Assembly: GCF_024160145.1 (NCBI RefSeq) | Contig: NZ_JAMYWQ010000016.1 | Coordinates: 1 to 64,000, forward strand | Direction: 5' to 3' | Source of the DNA: Serratia nevei | GTDB lineage: Bacteria; Pseudomonadota; Gammaproteobacteria; Enterobacterales; Enterobacteriaceae | Length of the DNA stretch: 64,000 bases | Shown here: positions 27,266 through 35,254 of the stretch, one piece after another | Layout of the letters: every line of letters begins with the position of its first letter | Numbering within the stretch: position 1 is the stretch's first letter | Notes under the pieces: generated by a model | Told to the model about the DNA's origin: nothing | Database searches by the model: none | The model's input: only the letters and a program-made list of their open reading frames with translations | Made by a program: the position numbers and the translations under genes

Positions 27266-27745
27266 GTGAAATGCCCTTTAATTTACTTTAGAGAAAAGTT
27301 TTCCTGACAGTAATAAATTACTGACGTACGGTTGTGGATTAATCATGTTGCGCAATTGTTTTTTAAACGCGTCGGCAAACATGGATTTTCATCCTAACAA
27401 ACTAAGAATTTTCCCTATAGATATTTTCAATCCGGCAATAAGACGATGATGTTGCCTGTTACATTTGTTTTCACTTTTTCTTATGTCATACAAAATGGAA
27501 AATAGATCTATATCATTGTGTTGCGATTTTATTGGATCACCAGTTTTTGTGATTGAAATAATTAGAAACATTCATGCCTTTTTTGCGTATTAATCAATGT
27601 GCTGGCGGTTACGTGATTATTTGAAAAACATGTTATCAAGATGTTTTATATCGGTGTGCTTTGCAGGCAAATTACCCCAAAAAAGAGCAGCGACAAGCCG
27701 CCTGAGGTGTGGAAGCATGCTTTCATGCTGATAAGGAGAATTAAA
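27266..27745. promoter_or_regulatory. AT-rich regulatory region between pilin and LuxR-type gene
   Basis: This divergent intergenic region is strikingly AT-rich and should contain the fimbrial operon promoter and the promoter of the LuxR-type regulator. I saw no pair of inverted repeats that would mark an invertible phase switch. A 60-codon minus-strand frame at 27389-27571 has no supporting features. AAGGAG at 27733-27738 is the ribosome binding site for the regulator. Confidence 0.55.
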
Positions 27746-28324
27746 GTGAGAGTGATTTATATCGACGGTTCGCCGCTGTGCCGGCTGGGTATGAAAACAT
27801 TATTGGGCGACGAAGTGATAACCTTATCCTCGCCCAATATGAATATCATTAAAAATATAAGCCCGGCGCCTGATTTAATTATTATGGAATTTCCTCAGGA
27901 GATTTACCGGTTCGAGGCGTATTTAAAATTCATCAATTATTCACGTGGTGAATATAATGATGTCCGGTTACTGTTCTTTATCGATAAAACCTCGCCGCTG
28001 ATCCTGGCGTTTATCGCCGCGGCGCTGCCGGATGCGATTTTGCTTAAACGGGAAGCGCTACAGGTGGTGCGAGAGACCTGCGCAACGCTAGCCCTCCACC
28101 GGGAGGCGAGCGAGCGGCACGTAATGAACCGGCAGCGGGCGGCGGCAATCACGCCTGGCGAGGCGGCGGTGCTGTGTGAAACCGCCCGCACGGAAGATAT
28201 CCGCCTGACCGCGCGGCGGTTGAACCTGCACCCGAAAACCGTTTATTCGCACCTCAATAACGCCGGCAAAAAGTTCGGCATTCGCAATCGCGTGGAACTG
28301 CTGAAGATGATTGCGCTGTTGTAG
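27746..28324 (+). CDS. LuxR-type transcriptional regulator of fimbriae
   Basis: This 192-residue regulator has a C-terminal LuxR/FixJ-type helix-turn-helix (RLTARRLNLHPKTVYSHLNNAGKKFGIRNRVELLKMI). The N-terminal part (VRVIYIDGSPLCRLGMKTLLGD) resembles a receiver fold without the full acidic pocket. A GTG start at 27746 is chosen because AAGGAG lies seven bases upstream and receiver-like proteins start at this point. The longer ATG frame lacks support. It lies divergent to the pilin gene, so it likely controls that promoter. Confidence 0.78.
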   Translation: MRVIYIDGSPLCRLGMKTLLGDEVITLSSPNMNIIKNISPAPDLIIMEFPQEIYRFEAYLKFINYSRGEYNDVRLLFFIDKTSPLILAFIAAALPDAILLKREALQVVRETCATLALHREASERHVMNRQRAAAITPGEAAVLCETARTEDIRLTARRLNLHPKTVYSHLNNAGKKFGIRNRVELLKMIALL

Positions 28325-28331
28325 CGCGCCG

Positions 28332-28826
28332 TTAGCGGGTTTTGCCGACGGCCAGCCGCCATCGCGTCACCTCGTCGGCGCCCGGCCCGGCGGCTAACGC
28401 CAGGTTTTGCGGCGGCAGCGCTTCGCCGGTCACGGCATCTACCACGCGCAGGATGGCGGGGTGGCCGGTCGAGCGGTCAACCACGCGCAGCGGCGGCCCG
28501 GCCAGCTCGGACAGGTTCCATTTGTCGCCAATCTGGATCATCGCCATCACCACCAGCCCGAGATCTTTTCCCTTTTCCGTCGGCAGATACTCGTAGCGGT
28601 CAGGGCGCGTCTGGTATTGCCGCTTTTCGATAAGGCCGTTGCCTTCCAGCGCCCTGAGCCGATCGGCCAACGTATTGTTGGTGATACCGGTCGACTGGCG
28701 CAGATCGTCATAGCGCGCGAGCCCCAGCAACAGATCGCGCATGATGATGGCGCCCCAGCGATCGCCTATTGCCGACAGCACGTGGGCCACCGAACACGTC
28801 ATGCCTTCAAACCCTTTTGCCTTCAC
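28332..28826 (-). CDS. HxlR-family transcriptional regulator
   Basis: This 164-residue winged-helix regulator opens with CSVAHVLSAIGDRWGAIIMRDLLLG and contains NTLADRLRALEGNGLIEKRQY, the HxlR signature. A C-terminal extension of about 50 residues goes beyond the minimal domain. The start is GTG at 28826 with GGAGG upstream. It is divergent to a short-chain dehydrogenase gene and probably regulates it, perhaps in response to a reactive aldehyde or quinone, as known for the family. Confidence 0.85.
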   Translation of the reverse strand: MKAKGFEGMTCSVAHVLSAIGDRWGAIIMRDLLLGLARYDDLRQSTGITNNTLADRLRALEGNGLIEKRQYQTRPDRYEYLPTEKGKDLGLVVMAMIQIGDKWNLSELAGPPLRVVDRSTGHPAILRVVDAVTGEALPPQNLALAAGPGADEVTRWRLAVGKTR

Positions 28827-28882
28827 CTTGTTTTCCTCCGTTTACCGCCCGCATGCGGATAATTTTATCGTCTCGCCTTGAT

Positions 28883-28922
28883 AACTTCAATGATTGGAGT
28901 TATTACTCTTATTATTGGAGTT
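28883..28922. promoter_or_regulatory. Candidate HxlR operator
   Basis: AACTTCAAT-G-ATTGGAGTT (28883-28901) is an imperfect palindrome, and ATTGGAGTT recurs at 28914-28922. The repeats lie between the divergent HxlR and dehydrogenase genes, the expected place for a dimer-binding operator. No experimental consensus is matched. Confidence 0.45.
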
Positions 28923-28952
28923 TGTGCTGACACAATGAAAAGAGAGGACAGT

Positions 28953-29726
28953 ATGCAAAAAATCGCAGTGATCACCGGCGCTTCATCTGGGATCGGCGCT
29001 GTTTATGCCGACCGGCTGGCGAACATGGGATATGACCTGATCTTGGTGGCCCGCCGTCGGGACCGGCTGCAAGCGCTGGCGGAGCGCATCACCAGACAGC
29101 ATTCGCGCAGGGTTGAGGTTTTTCCCGCCGATCTGGCGGATGAGCGGGATCTCGCCGCCGTAGCGGCGTTGTTCAGCGAGCAACCGGCGATCCGTTTTCT
29201 GGTTAACTGCGCCGGTAGCGGCGCCCTGGGCCCGACAACGGCGGTGGGGTCACAAGAGATGGACAGTATGTTGCGGGTCAATGTGCTGGCGCTGACCCGG
29301 CTTTCCCGAGCCGCGGCGCAGCGATTTGCGCAGGAACGGCAAGGAACGATTGTCAACATCGGCTCGGTGATGGCGATGATGCCGGCGAATGGCGCGGGGG
29401 CGTACAGTGGATCAAAAGCCTACGTGCTCAATTTCAGCCGGGCGTTGAGGCACGAACTGGCCGGTTTCGGCGTCAACGTTCAGGTGGTGATGCCGGGGCC
29501 GGTGCGCTCGGAATTCTTTGGCGAGAAGCCGGCGCCGTTCCCCGAAACCCTGTTTATGACGCCGGAGACGCTGGTGGACAGCGCGCTTAAGGCGCTGGAA
29601 CAGGGGGAGTGGGTTTGCTTCCCGACGTTGCAGGATAACGAGGTATGGCAACGTTTTGATGCCGTGCGCGGCGAACTGGCGCAGGCGCTGATACAAACCG
29701 GGCGGCCTGCCGATCGTTACGCCTGA
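28953..29726 (+). CDS. Short-chain dehydrogenase/reductase
   Basis: This 257-residue SDR has TGASSGIG at residues 8-15, NCAG near 88, catalytic YSGSK near 152 and a C-terminal region like the YqjQ/DltE-type ketoreductases. The start at 28953 (MQKIAVITG) is chosen over two upstream starts because GAGAGGA lies upstream and the Rossmann strand begins at once. It forms a divergent pair with the HxlR regulator and is followed by a broken tautomerase gene, which suggests a small detoxification cluster. Confidence 0.85.
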   Translation: MQKIAVITGASSGIGAVYADRLANMGYDLILVARRRDRLQALAERITRQHSRRVEVFPADLADERDLAAVAALFSEQPAIRFLVNCAGSGALGPTTAVGSQEMDSMLRVNVLALTRLSRAAAQRFAQERQGTIVNIGSVMAMMPANGAGAYSGSKAYVLNFSRALRHELAGFGVNVQVVMPGPVRSEFFGEKPAPFPETLFMTPETLVDSALKALEQGEWVCFPTLQDNEVWQRFDAVRGELAQALIQTGRPADRYA

Positions 29727-29775
29727 TACCGCGGCGGCGTTCATCGCTGTTGACACACAAACCGAGGAAAACGCT

Positions 29776-30224
29776 ATGCCAATGTGGCAAATTTATCATC
29801 CGGCACACGCTCTTGATGCCGAAGAGAAACAGGCGATCGCGAGCAAGATCACGGCGATGTACGAGAGCTTCTTACCACGTTTTTACGTCAACGTATTTTT
29901 TCACAGTATGCCACCAGGCTCGGTTTACCTTGGCGGCGAACCGACAGAGGATTTCGTGCGGGTGACCATCGACCATATCGCGCGCGCCATGAAAGACGAC
30001 GCGCAGCAGCAACAGTTTCTGGCGGGCTGCAACCCTATATTGCGGCGCACGGGCTGCGTTGGGAACTGCACGTGGACGAAACGCCGTTCTCGCTGTGGAC
30101 TATCGAAGGGTTGAAGCCCCCGTTGCCGGGGACGGCGGCGGGAGAGAAATGGCGCAGCGAGAACCGGCCTTCGGTGTGGGAGGGGGAAGATTGGCTCGCT
30201 TGTGATGAAGGGGACCAAAATTAA
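29776..30224 (+). pseudogene. Frameshifted cis-CaaD-like tautomerase
   Basis: The first 85 codons (MPMWQIYHPAHALDAEEKQ..., Pro at position 2 as expected for a catalytic Pro1 tautomerase) are followed by a frameshift near 30032. The family sequence continues in another frame as PYIAAHGLRWELHVDETPFSLW and on to a stop at 30224. Full length would be about 149 residues. A single-base deletion in CTGCAACCCTATATTG best explains it. The open frame instead ends at 30114 with an R/C-rich tail. It is probably inactive unless the read base is a sequencing error. Confidence 0.8.
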
Positions 30225-31461
30225 CGCAGAGACTTGGACTCTATGACTGAAGAAACCGCCTGTGAACGACGAACGAAGGGCCATCATGCCGAATTTGATA
30301 AAACCAAGGGGACGTATGGGATGAACCGTGAAATGGTACCTACACCCATGGAGGTGAAAAACGCAGAACGCAGGGCTTTTGCCGCTGGGAATGGATGACC
30401 TGTGATGATCGGCCGGTGACGGCTGGTTTCAGGCTGCCGGTTTCGCCAACAGCAAAAGCTCGATTTCACCAAATCGTGGGATGACGTCGTGGTGGCGGGC
30501 GGATTGCTCGAAGAAACGAGCTCTCATCCGTTTCCTACTTCAAGATGGAAACGGCTGAGACGGACTACAAACGGCGAGAACTTATTCGACTTTGCTGCGG
30601 TGTAATTGGAAGGTCCCATGTCATCCGATGCCATCTTTGTATCCCGACACGCGGCGGGAAATCATCGACATTGCATGCGAGCTTGAACAGTAAGCTTCGC
30701 GCTGGTGGGAATTCAATAATTAATCGGTATGTGAAGGCCAGCACTGCGCTTTTTTGGCGTGCTAAGAAAAAGCCAAGCGTACCAGCAAGTGTGAACGGCT
30801 TGGGGCATTTGGGATAACCAATGCGGTATGTCACGGCAATAAGGGGCCGTACCAGCACGTATTCGATGGATTTCAACCCGCGCCCAAGTGTATGTCTGTT
30901 GTCATATACTTATCATCATCCATTATACCTCTCTCCTTCAAATTCTCGCTATGCCTTCAGGATGCCAGTCTACGGTCATGATAGTTTTCACCGATTCTTT
31001 GCCCTGAGGGAATACACTGCCTTCAGCGATTTCAATCGCAAAGACCTGGTATTTTTAGGGGGTACTAGAGATAAATCTTAGGAGCGCTATCTTGTTTCCA
31101 AATACGGGCTGAACAAAAAAACGATAGTGATGGACTATGCGCAGCATTAACTATGCCATGACTATCCGAGGTCACAAAGGCTGAGTCTCTTGATCTAAGC
31201 TAGCATTATAGAGATTAAAGAGTACTGCGGTATAACTCACGTCTTGGATATTAAATGCTGAATTATCCTTGTATATCTCGCCATTAACTTAGAATAGTCT
31301 TATTTAACAATCTAAATGTTTCCTTCTGAATGATTTATTTTAATTATTATTGTCTGGGATTGAATATGTGTGAGATTAAAGTTTGTAAGAATCCAGCTTA
31401 ACCGAACTATTCACTTCTGGATATTTTTCGAAATTCTTATCATGCCTCTAAGGAGAGTACC
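30225..31461. other. Decayed AT-rich DNA without an intact gene
   Basis: Only short coding-looking scraps are visible: a 51-codon frame at 30243-30398 (MTEETACERRTKG...), LYPDTRREIIDIACELEQ ending near 30693, and ERYLVSKYGLNKKTIVMDYAQH ending near 31149. None is recognisable. Base composition turns from GC-rich to AT-rich along the stretch. This looks like degenerate horizontally acquired DNA on the far side of the attachment site at 33.2 kb. Confidence 0.5.
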
Positions 31462-31643
31462 ATGCGCAAAAGCCGATTGGATGAAATAGTAACCTGTGAT
31501 ATCAAAGAGATGAAAAAATTGAGGGTGAAAATCTCCGCTTCAAAAAGATTTTTTCTGACTTTGATTTCGAAAAAATAGAGGGGTTAGAGTCCGAGCATGA
31601 TATTGCTCAAGGCATGATTTGTTGGAGTGAAAAGCTGTTTTAG
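31462..31643 (+). pseudogene. Frameshifted small gene, possibly an immunity-type protein
   Basis: A strong AAGGAGAG lies before ATG 31462. The frame starts MRKSRLDEIVTCDIK, then shifts in an A-rich run near 31512. It continues naturally as DEKIEGENLRFKKIFSDF... to a TAG at 31643, about 60 residues in all. Composition (acidic, aromatic, small) resembles bacterial immunity proteins, but I cannot assign a family. Unshifted, the frame stops after 38 codons. Confidence 0.5.
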
Positions 31644-32122
31644 CTAGGGTTTATAGGCGGGGCGGGGTAATTGTTGTGATTAATGTATGTGATTCTTAAT
31701 GTTCTTCTGGATATTTCCCTCTGGTATTTATTTAAATATCATTGCATTAATCTCCATTCTCGCAACAAAGTGATAAATTTATTAAATTCATATTGACTTG
31801 AACGGTTGACACAAGCTTGCGAGCTATGTAAGCATTAATTTGCATTATCCAGTACACGAGGCGAGAAAAGGAATGAACCGTCACGAAGGAATGTATCGTT
31901 ACAGTTGTATGCTGAATGCTGCGCAGAGGAAATCACTGCTTGGAATCTATAACACTCAACATAACAGCCTGTTGGATTATGCCACATTAAATCTGAGAAT
32001 TGATAGCGCCATTAAAATATCAAATGCTGATGGTTGGTGAGGAAACCGTCGTTAGTTACCAGCAGGTATGGCTGGGATTTCATCAGCATGAAACTCAACA
32101 TGGATAAATATGGGGAAGTTTT
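31644..32122. other. AT-rich gap before the acyltransferase gene
   Basis: No clear gene is present. A frame at 31873-32040 (MNRHEGMYRYSCML...) is open for 55 codons, but its AAAAGGA is too close to the ATG to be convincing and nothing in it is recognisable. The promoter of the acyltransferase gene should lie in the last 100 bases. Confidence 0.4.
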
Positions 32123-32857
32123 ATGATTGCTATCGCCAGACTGATTTTTATGGGAATTTTCATAGTGCTGAGCAGCATTGTGGTATTGTTTGTCTGCCTT
32201 TTTCGGCCTCGTAATATCATGAACGTTCACTTTGCTGCTCGCCTTTACAGCAAAATCTCTTGGTTGCTTGGGGTTAAAATCATTGTCACCGGTAGAGGAA
32301 ATATTCCTTCAGGCAGTTGTGTCTACGTTGCCAATCATCAAAGCAACTATGATATTTTCTTCCTTACCGCTGCTGTACCCCCTGGGGCCGTGAGTATTGG
32401 AAAAAAAAGCATCCTCTATTTTCCTTTTTTTGGTCTCATTTATTGGCTGTCCGGCAACATATTTATCGAACGCGGAAATAAGATTAAGGCGATGCAGGCG
32501 CTGAAAAAAACCAAAGAAAGGATGCTGAAGGAAAATATGTCCGTCTGGTTATTCCCAGAAGGAACGCGTAACTATGGTAAAGGCCTAAGGCCTTTCAAAA
32601 CTGGTGCTTTCCATCTTGCCCGTAATGCCGGGTTGCCTCTAGTCCCGGTTAGTGCCAGCAATTATTATGGCAGTTTCAAGCTTAACAAGATTGATAACGG
32701 AGAAGTCATCATCAAATTTTTACCGCCGGTGCCGCACGAAATCATTGCTACGTTGCCTGTTCGTGAAGTTGTTGCCACTGTATATGCGCAAATGAGCACA
32801 GAAATTGAAACGTTGGATAAAGAGCTCATTCCCTCGGGTGAGGATTTTTTAAGGTAG
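32123..32857 (+). CDS. PlsC-like 1-acylglycerol-3-phosphate acyltransferase
   Basis: This 244-residue membrane-associated acyltransferase has an N-terminal hydrophobic segment (residues 5-27), the catalytic motif NHQSNYD (HX4D, about residues 71-77), a GNIFIERG block and FPEGTR (about 142-147). The family acylates lysophosphatidic acid to phosphatidic acid in the inner membrane. It is a second copy outside the usual parC-plsC context and is AT-rich compared with the chromosome, so it is probably acquired. A hairpin (CTGCCAGT, TAAT, ACTGGCAG) lies at 32921-32940 downstream. Confidence 0.85.
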   Translation: MIAIARLIFMGIFIVLSSIVVLFVCLFRPRNIMNVHFAARLYSKISWLLGVKIIVTGRGNIPSGSCVYVANHQSNYDIFFLTAAVPPGAVSIGKKSILYFPFFGLIYWLSGNIFIERGNKIKAMQALKKTKERMLKENMSVWLFPEGTRNYGKGLRPFKTGAFHLARNAGLPLVPVSASNYYGSFKLNKIDNGEVIIKFLPPVPHEIIATLPVREVVATVYAQMSTEIETLDKELIPSGEDFLR

Positions 32858-32952
32858 AGGAAAGATGAGCTTCTGGTCGATTCCGTCTCGCTGAAAATCC
32901 TGTTTAACTTTTTTATCAATCTGCCAGTTAATACTGGCAGGCGCTATTGGTA

Positions 32953-32999
32953 GGTTTGACCGACTTGATCTTCATGTCTGTGAGCAGATTTTCGGGCAT
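32953..32999 (-). pseudogene. 5' remnant of a P4-type integrase
   Basis: On the minus strand from 32999 the bases encode MPENLLTDMKIKSVKP, which matches the start of the intact integrase at 49778 (MPENLLTDLKVKSAKP). The frame then runs into unrelated DNA and stops. Behind its start lie GTACCCC repeats (33024-33030 and 33045-33052) and a ychF-end repeat at 33189, the same order as beside the intact integrase. This is therefore the residue of an earlier element in the same site. Confidence 0.85.
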
Positions 33000-33188
33000 T
33001 GTTAGACCCTACTGCGGGGAAAAGTACCCCACGGTTGAATACGAGTACCCCCAACGCTACCCCTAAATTTTTCAGAACTCGATGATCAATAGGAACACTC
33101 AGTAGGCCGTATCGTTTGATAGTCCCTTGAGTTAAGGGGGTAACCAGTCCGCTGAGTGCTATTGAACGCTACTGAGTTCGGAAAAAAT

Positions 33189-33210
33189 CGTCAGACGTTG
33201 AACAGGAAGT
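33189..33210. other. Attachment site at the distal end of the element
   Basis: This 22-bp repeat matches the ychF 3' end at 49976-49997 in 20 of 22 positions (shared core CGTCAGACGTT). The two differences are synonymous in the ychF reading (F-L-F-N-V-stop). It defines the left boundary of the inserted element. Confidence 0.85.
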
Positions 33211-33295
33211 CTGAAAAGCCACCGGCCGGGAAGCCCCGTCTTTACTAGCTCTCCACTGAGGAAGAGGGTTGTCGAGGCTTCGGCACTTTCGGAAA

Positions 33296-33335
33296 GTACC
33301 CCCGGTTGTACCCCCAAAGTGAATGCGTGGGGGTA
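33296..33335. repeat. GTACCCCC repeats at the left end of the element
   Basis: GTACCCCC occurs at 33296-33303 and 33308-33315, and the inverted form GGGGGTA at 33329-33335. Equivalent repeats lie at the right end (49805-49846). Their position 85-145 bp inside the attachment site suggests integrase or excisionase arm-binding sites. Confidence 0.65.
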
Positions 33336-33505
33336 TCGCATGTAGCAACGAAATCATAAACCAGTATGACCCGACCCGCTAAGCCGTTGGTGCGCACCAA
33401 AAGAATGGGGTATGCGCCATACCGCATTGTTGCCCGACAAATCGTGGTGGCTCAGGTGAGATGAATGGCGTCGGCCCTGTGGGGCCTATTTCTGGAGCGA
33501 ACGCC

Positions 33506-34759
33506 ATGCAAGACACCCCATCCCATTCTTCGGCCCATGAATTCACTACGCCAGCAGCCCTGATGCTAGACCCATGCCTGACGCCGTTGGATCGCAATGG
33601 CTGGCAAGTGCTGCGCATGCTCAAGGGGGCTGATGGCCTGAGCCAGCTCACGAGCTATAACCAGTTGCGACGCTACCTGACCACCGTTCCCCTGGGGCAG
33701 CGTGCAGGCTTTGAAACAGCCGCACGCACCCTGCTGGTGCTACGCCTGACCGGGTGGATTAGTCTTGTTGGCCAGCGGCGCGACCCTCTGTCCGGGAGCG
33801 TTCTCTGCGAACTCTTCGTGGCTCATGACGCTCCTGCACGGTTCCAGCAGGCATGCACCTTGGACGCAGGGTATGTGGAACTGGTCCAGCGGGCTTGCGA
33901 ATCCGGAAATGCCATGGTTGAACGTGTCGCCAACCATATCCTGGCCGCCGCCCGGCACGATGCCGAGGCAATGGCACTCATGCCTCCGATGTTGCTCAAG
34001 CAACTGCAGCACTTGCCTCCTGATATGCTCGCCGCCGCCGTGCCAGACGAGCAAGATGATGATGAGCCGCCGACATCGGGCGGCACTGCTGGGACGCTGT
34101 CCCATGAGGACGCCGATGATGCCCTAGCGTCGCCGCTCGCCACCTCACCGAAGGATGAGGGCGCTGTTCCATCCGGTCTGCCGCAGACCACGGCTGTGCA
34201 AGATAAGTGTGGCCCACCAGTACGTACGTATAAGTATTTAAATAAAAAAGAAGTACGTACGTACCGCGCGCGCGAGCAAGAAAACACCCAACCGGCAGCA
34301 GCCGGCACCCTGCGTTTGCCGTCGTGCCTGAGCAAGATGGCACCAGACCAGCACCGCGATGTGCAAGTGGCCTTGCGGCGCTTGCCAGGTGAGGACCAGC
34401 AAGCCGTTCTGGACGAGTTGGAAGCCCGTGTGCAGCTGGGGACTGTGCGCAACGTCGTGGCCTATCTGTTCGGGCTGGTACGGCGCGTGTTGGCAGGGGA
34501 ATTCCGTTTGTGGGCAGCGAAGAAACCCGCCAGCCCTGAGCCTGCCGAGCAGCCTGCCGTCAAGACCCCTTCGGCCGCGCCACCTGCTCGGCCTGCGCTG
34601 TCTACTGAGCCTGCACGGGAATACACGCCTGCTGCGCCTGAGGTGGCACAGGCGCATCTTGCTCGGTTGCGCAGGCTGATGGGGCTACCAGCACGGGCCG
34701 GTGACCTGGTTGCTGAAATGTTCCTGCAGGACCGTCTCTTGCAGTCAAACTCTGCGTAG
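33506..34759 (+). CDS. STY4528-like genomic-island replication protein
   Basis: This protein has 417 residues from ATG 33506 (GGAG eight bases upstream). It resembles the STY4528 proteins found on SPI-7/PFGI-1-type integrative elements, annotated as island replication proteins. It has an N-terminal DNA-binding-like domain (RNGWQVLRMLKGADG, RTLLVLRLTGWISLVGQ), a low-complexity acidic linker, the KYLNKKEVRTY segment and a C-terminal domain with RRVLAGEFRLW. At DNA level the middle segment carries repeated GTACGTAC blocks around an AT-rich core. It is the only ICE backbone replication gene on this element and is likely needed for replication of its excised form. Confidence 0.7.
   Translation: MQDTPSHSSAHEFTTPAALMLDPCLTPLDRNGWQVLRMLKGADGLSQLTSYNQLRRYLTTVPLGQRAGFETAARTLLVLRLTGWISLVGQRRDPLSGSVLCELFVAHDAPARFQQACTLDAGYVELVQRACESGNAMVERVANHILAAARHDAEAMALMPPMLLKQLQHLPPDMLAAAVPDEQDDDEPPTSGGTAGTLSHEDADDALASPLATSPKDEGAVPSGLPQTTAVQDKCGPPVRTYKYLNKKEVRTYRAREQENTQPAAAGTLRLPSCLSKMAPDQHRDVQVALRRLPGEDQQAVLDELEARVQLGTVRNVVAYLFGLVRRVLAGEFRLWAAKKPASPEPAEQPAVKTPSAAPPARPALSTEPAREYTPAAPEVAQAHLARLRRLMGLPARAGDLVAEMFLQDRLLQSNSA
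34219..34264 (+). repeat. GTACGTAC repeats around an AT-rich core within the replication gene
   Basis: AGTACGTACGTA at 34219-34230 and AGTACGTACGTAC at 34252-34264 flank 21 bases that are almost all A and T. Because the unit is self-complementary, the pair reads both as direct and as inverted repeats. It encodes VRTYKYLNKKEVRTY. A DNA role as an origin or nicking site is possible. Confidence 0.6.
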
Positions 34760-34764
34760 GCGGG

Positions 34765-34862
34765 CCGCCTGAACTGCAGCAGCGGTGTGAAGCTGCTGGG
34801 CTCGTAGGTAGACGGTGCGGATGAGTTCAGGCTGCTCGTTCCAGCCGTAGTAGTCTGCCTGT
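34765..34862 (-). pseudogene. Relic of an Rhs core
   Basis: The minus strand reads ADYYGWNEQPELIRTVY and then, after a 4-base insertion, YEPSSFTPLLQFRRPA. This matches the full Rhs protein (ADYYGWDGD ... TVYEPGSFTPLLQLR). It lies between the replication gene and the first immunity gene and marks the far end of the displaced-tip array. Confidence 0.8.
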
Positions 34863-34864
34863 TC

Positions 34865-35254
34865 CTAAGGAGCATCTATTGTTTGCCGCACCCAAATATC
34901 AATGAGAATCTTGTTTTCATCAAAACCCCAATATATTGTTTTGTCCAAACTGGTGTAGGGAGTATTCTCATAACTACCAATATAATACTTTATATGTGCA
35001 GCCCCCACATTCCTAGGCTTATCTTTGGTGTAGTCACTTGGTTGGTATCTATAGCCTTTTGACTCATTTGAATCGCATCGCAACTTCAGACTTTCGCAGT
35101 GCTTTATCACATCCGCCCAACTCGTTCCGAGTGGCGTATGCTTTAAAACCTGGGCCAGTATTTCTTCATTTGAGTCTTTAATATTATATGAATAATTACC
35201 CTGTCCGCAGGCAGTCATGACAAAAACCGCAAAACAAAAAATAATCTTCTTCAT
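34865..35254 (-). CDS. Predicted immunity lipoprotein, copy 1
   Basis: This 129-residue protein has a lipoprotein signal (FVMTAC, Cys at about 16). Its ATG overlaps the stop of the upstream Rhs-tip gene as ATGA, the usual toxin-immunity arrangement. It shares TPLGTSWADVIKHC and YWGFDENKILIDIW...TIDA with the two paralogs at 36671 and 37441 (TPIG-S--DVLKFC, WGFDSSDKLLDI). The lipidation signal would place it in the periplasm, so the paired toxin should act there. No known family is recognised. Confidence 0.72.
   Translation of the reverse strand: MKKIIFCFAVFVMTACGQGNYSYNIKDSNEEILAQVLKHTPLGTSWADVIKHCESLKLRCDSNESKGYRYQPSDYTKDKPRNVGAAHIKYYIGSYENTPYTSLDKTIYWGFDENKILIDIWVRQTIDAP

Noticed and set aside
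27389-27571. A 60-codon minus-strand frame in the fimbrial promoter region
   Set aside because: It lies in very AT-rich DNA and lacks a convincing ribosome binding site or similarity.
27266-27745. An invertible promoter switch for fimbrial phase variation
   Set aside because: No flanking inverted repeats and no fim-type recombinase gene were seen near the operon.
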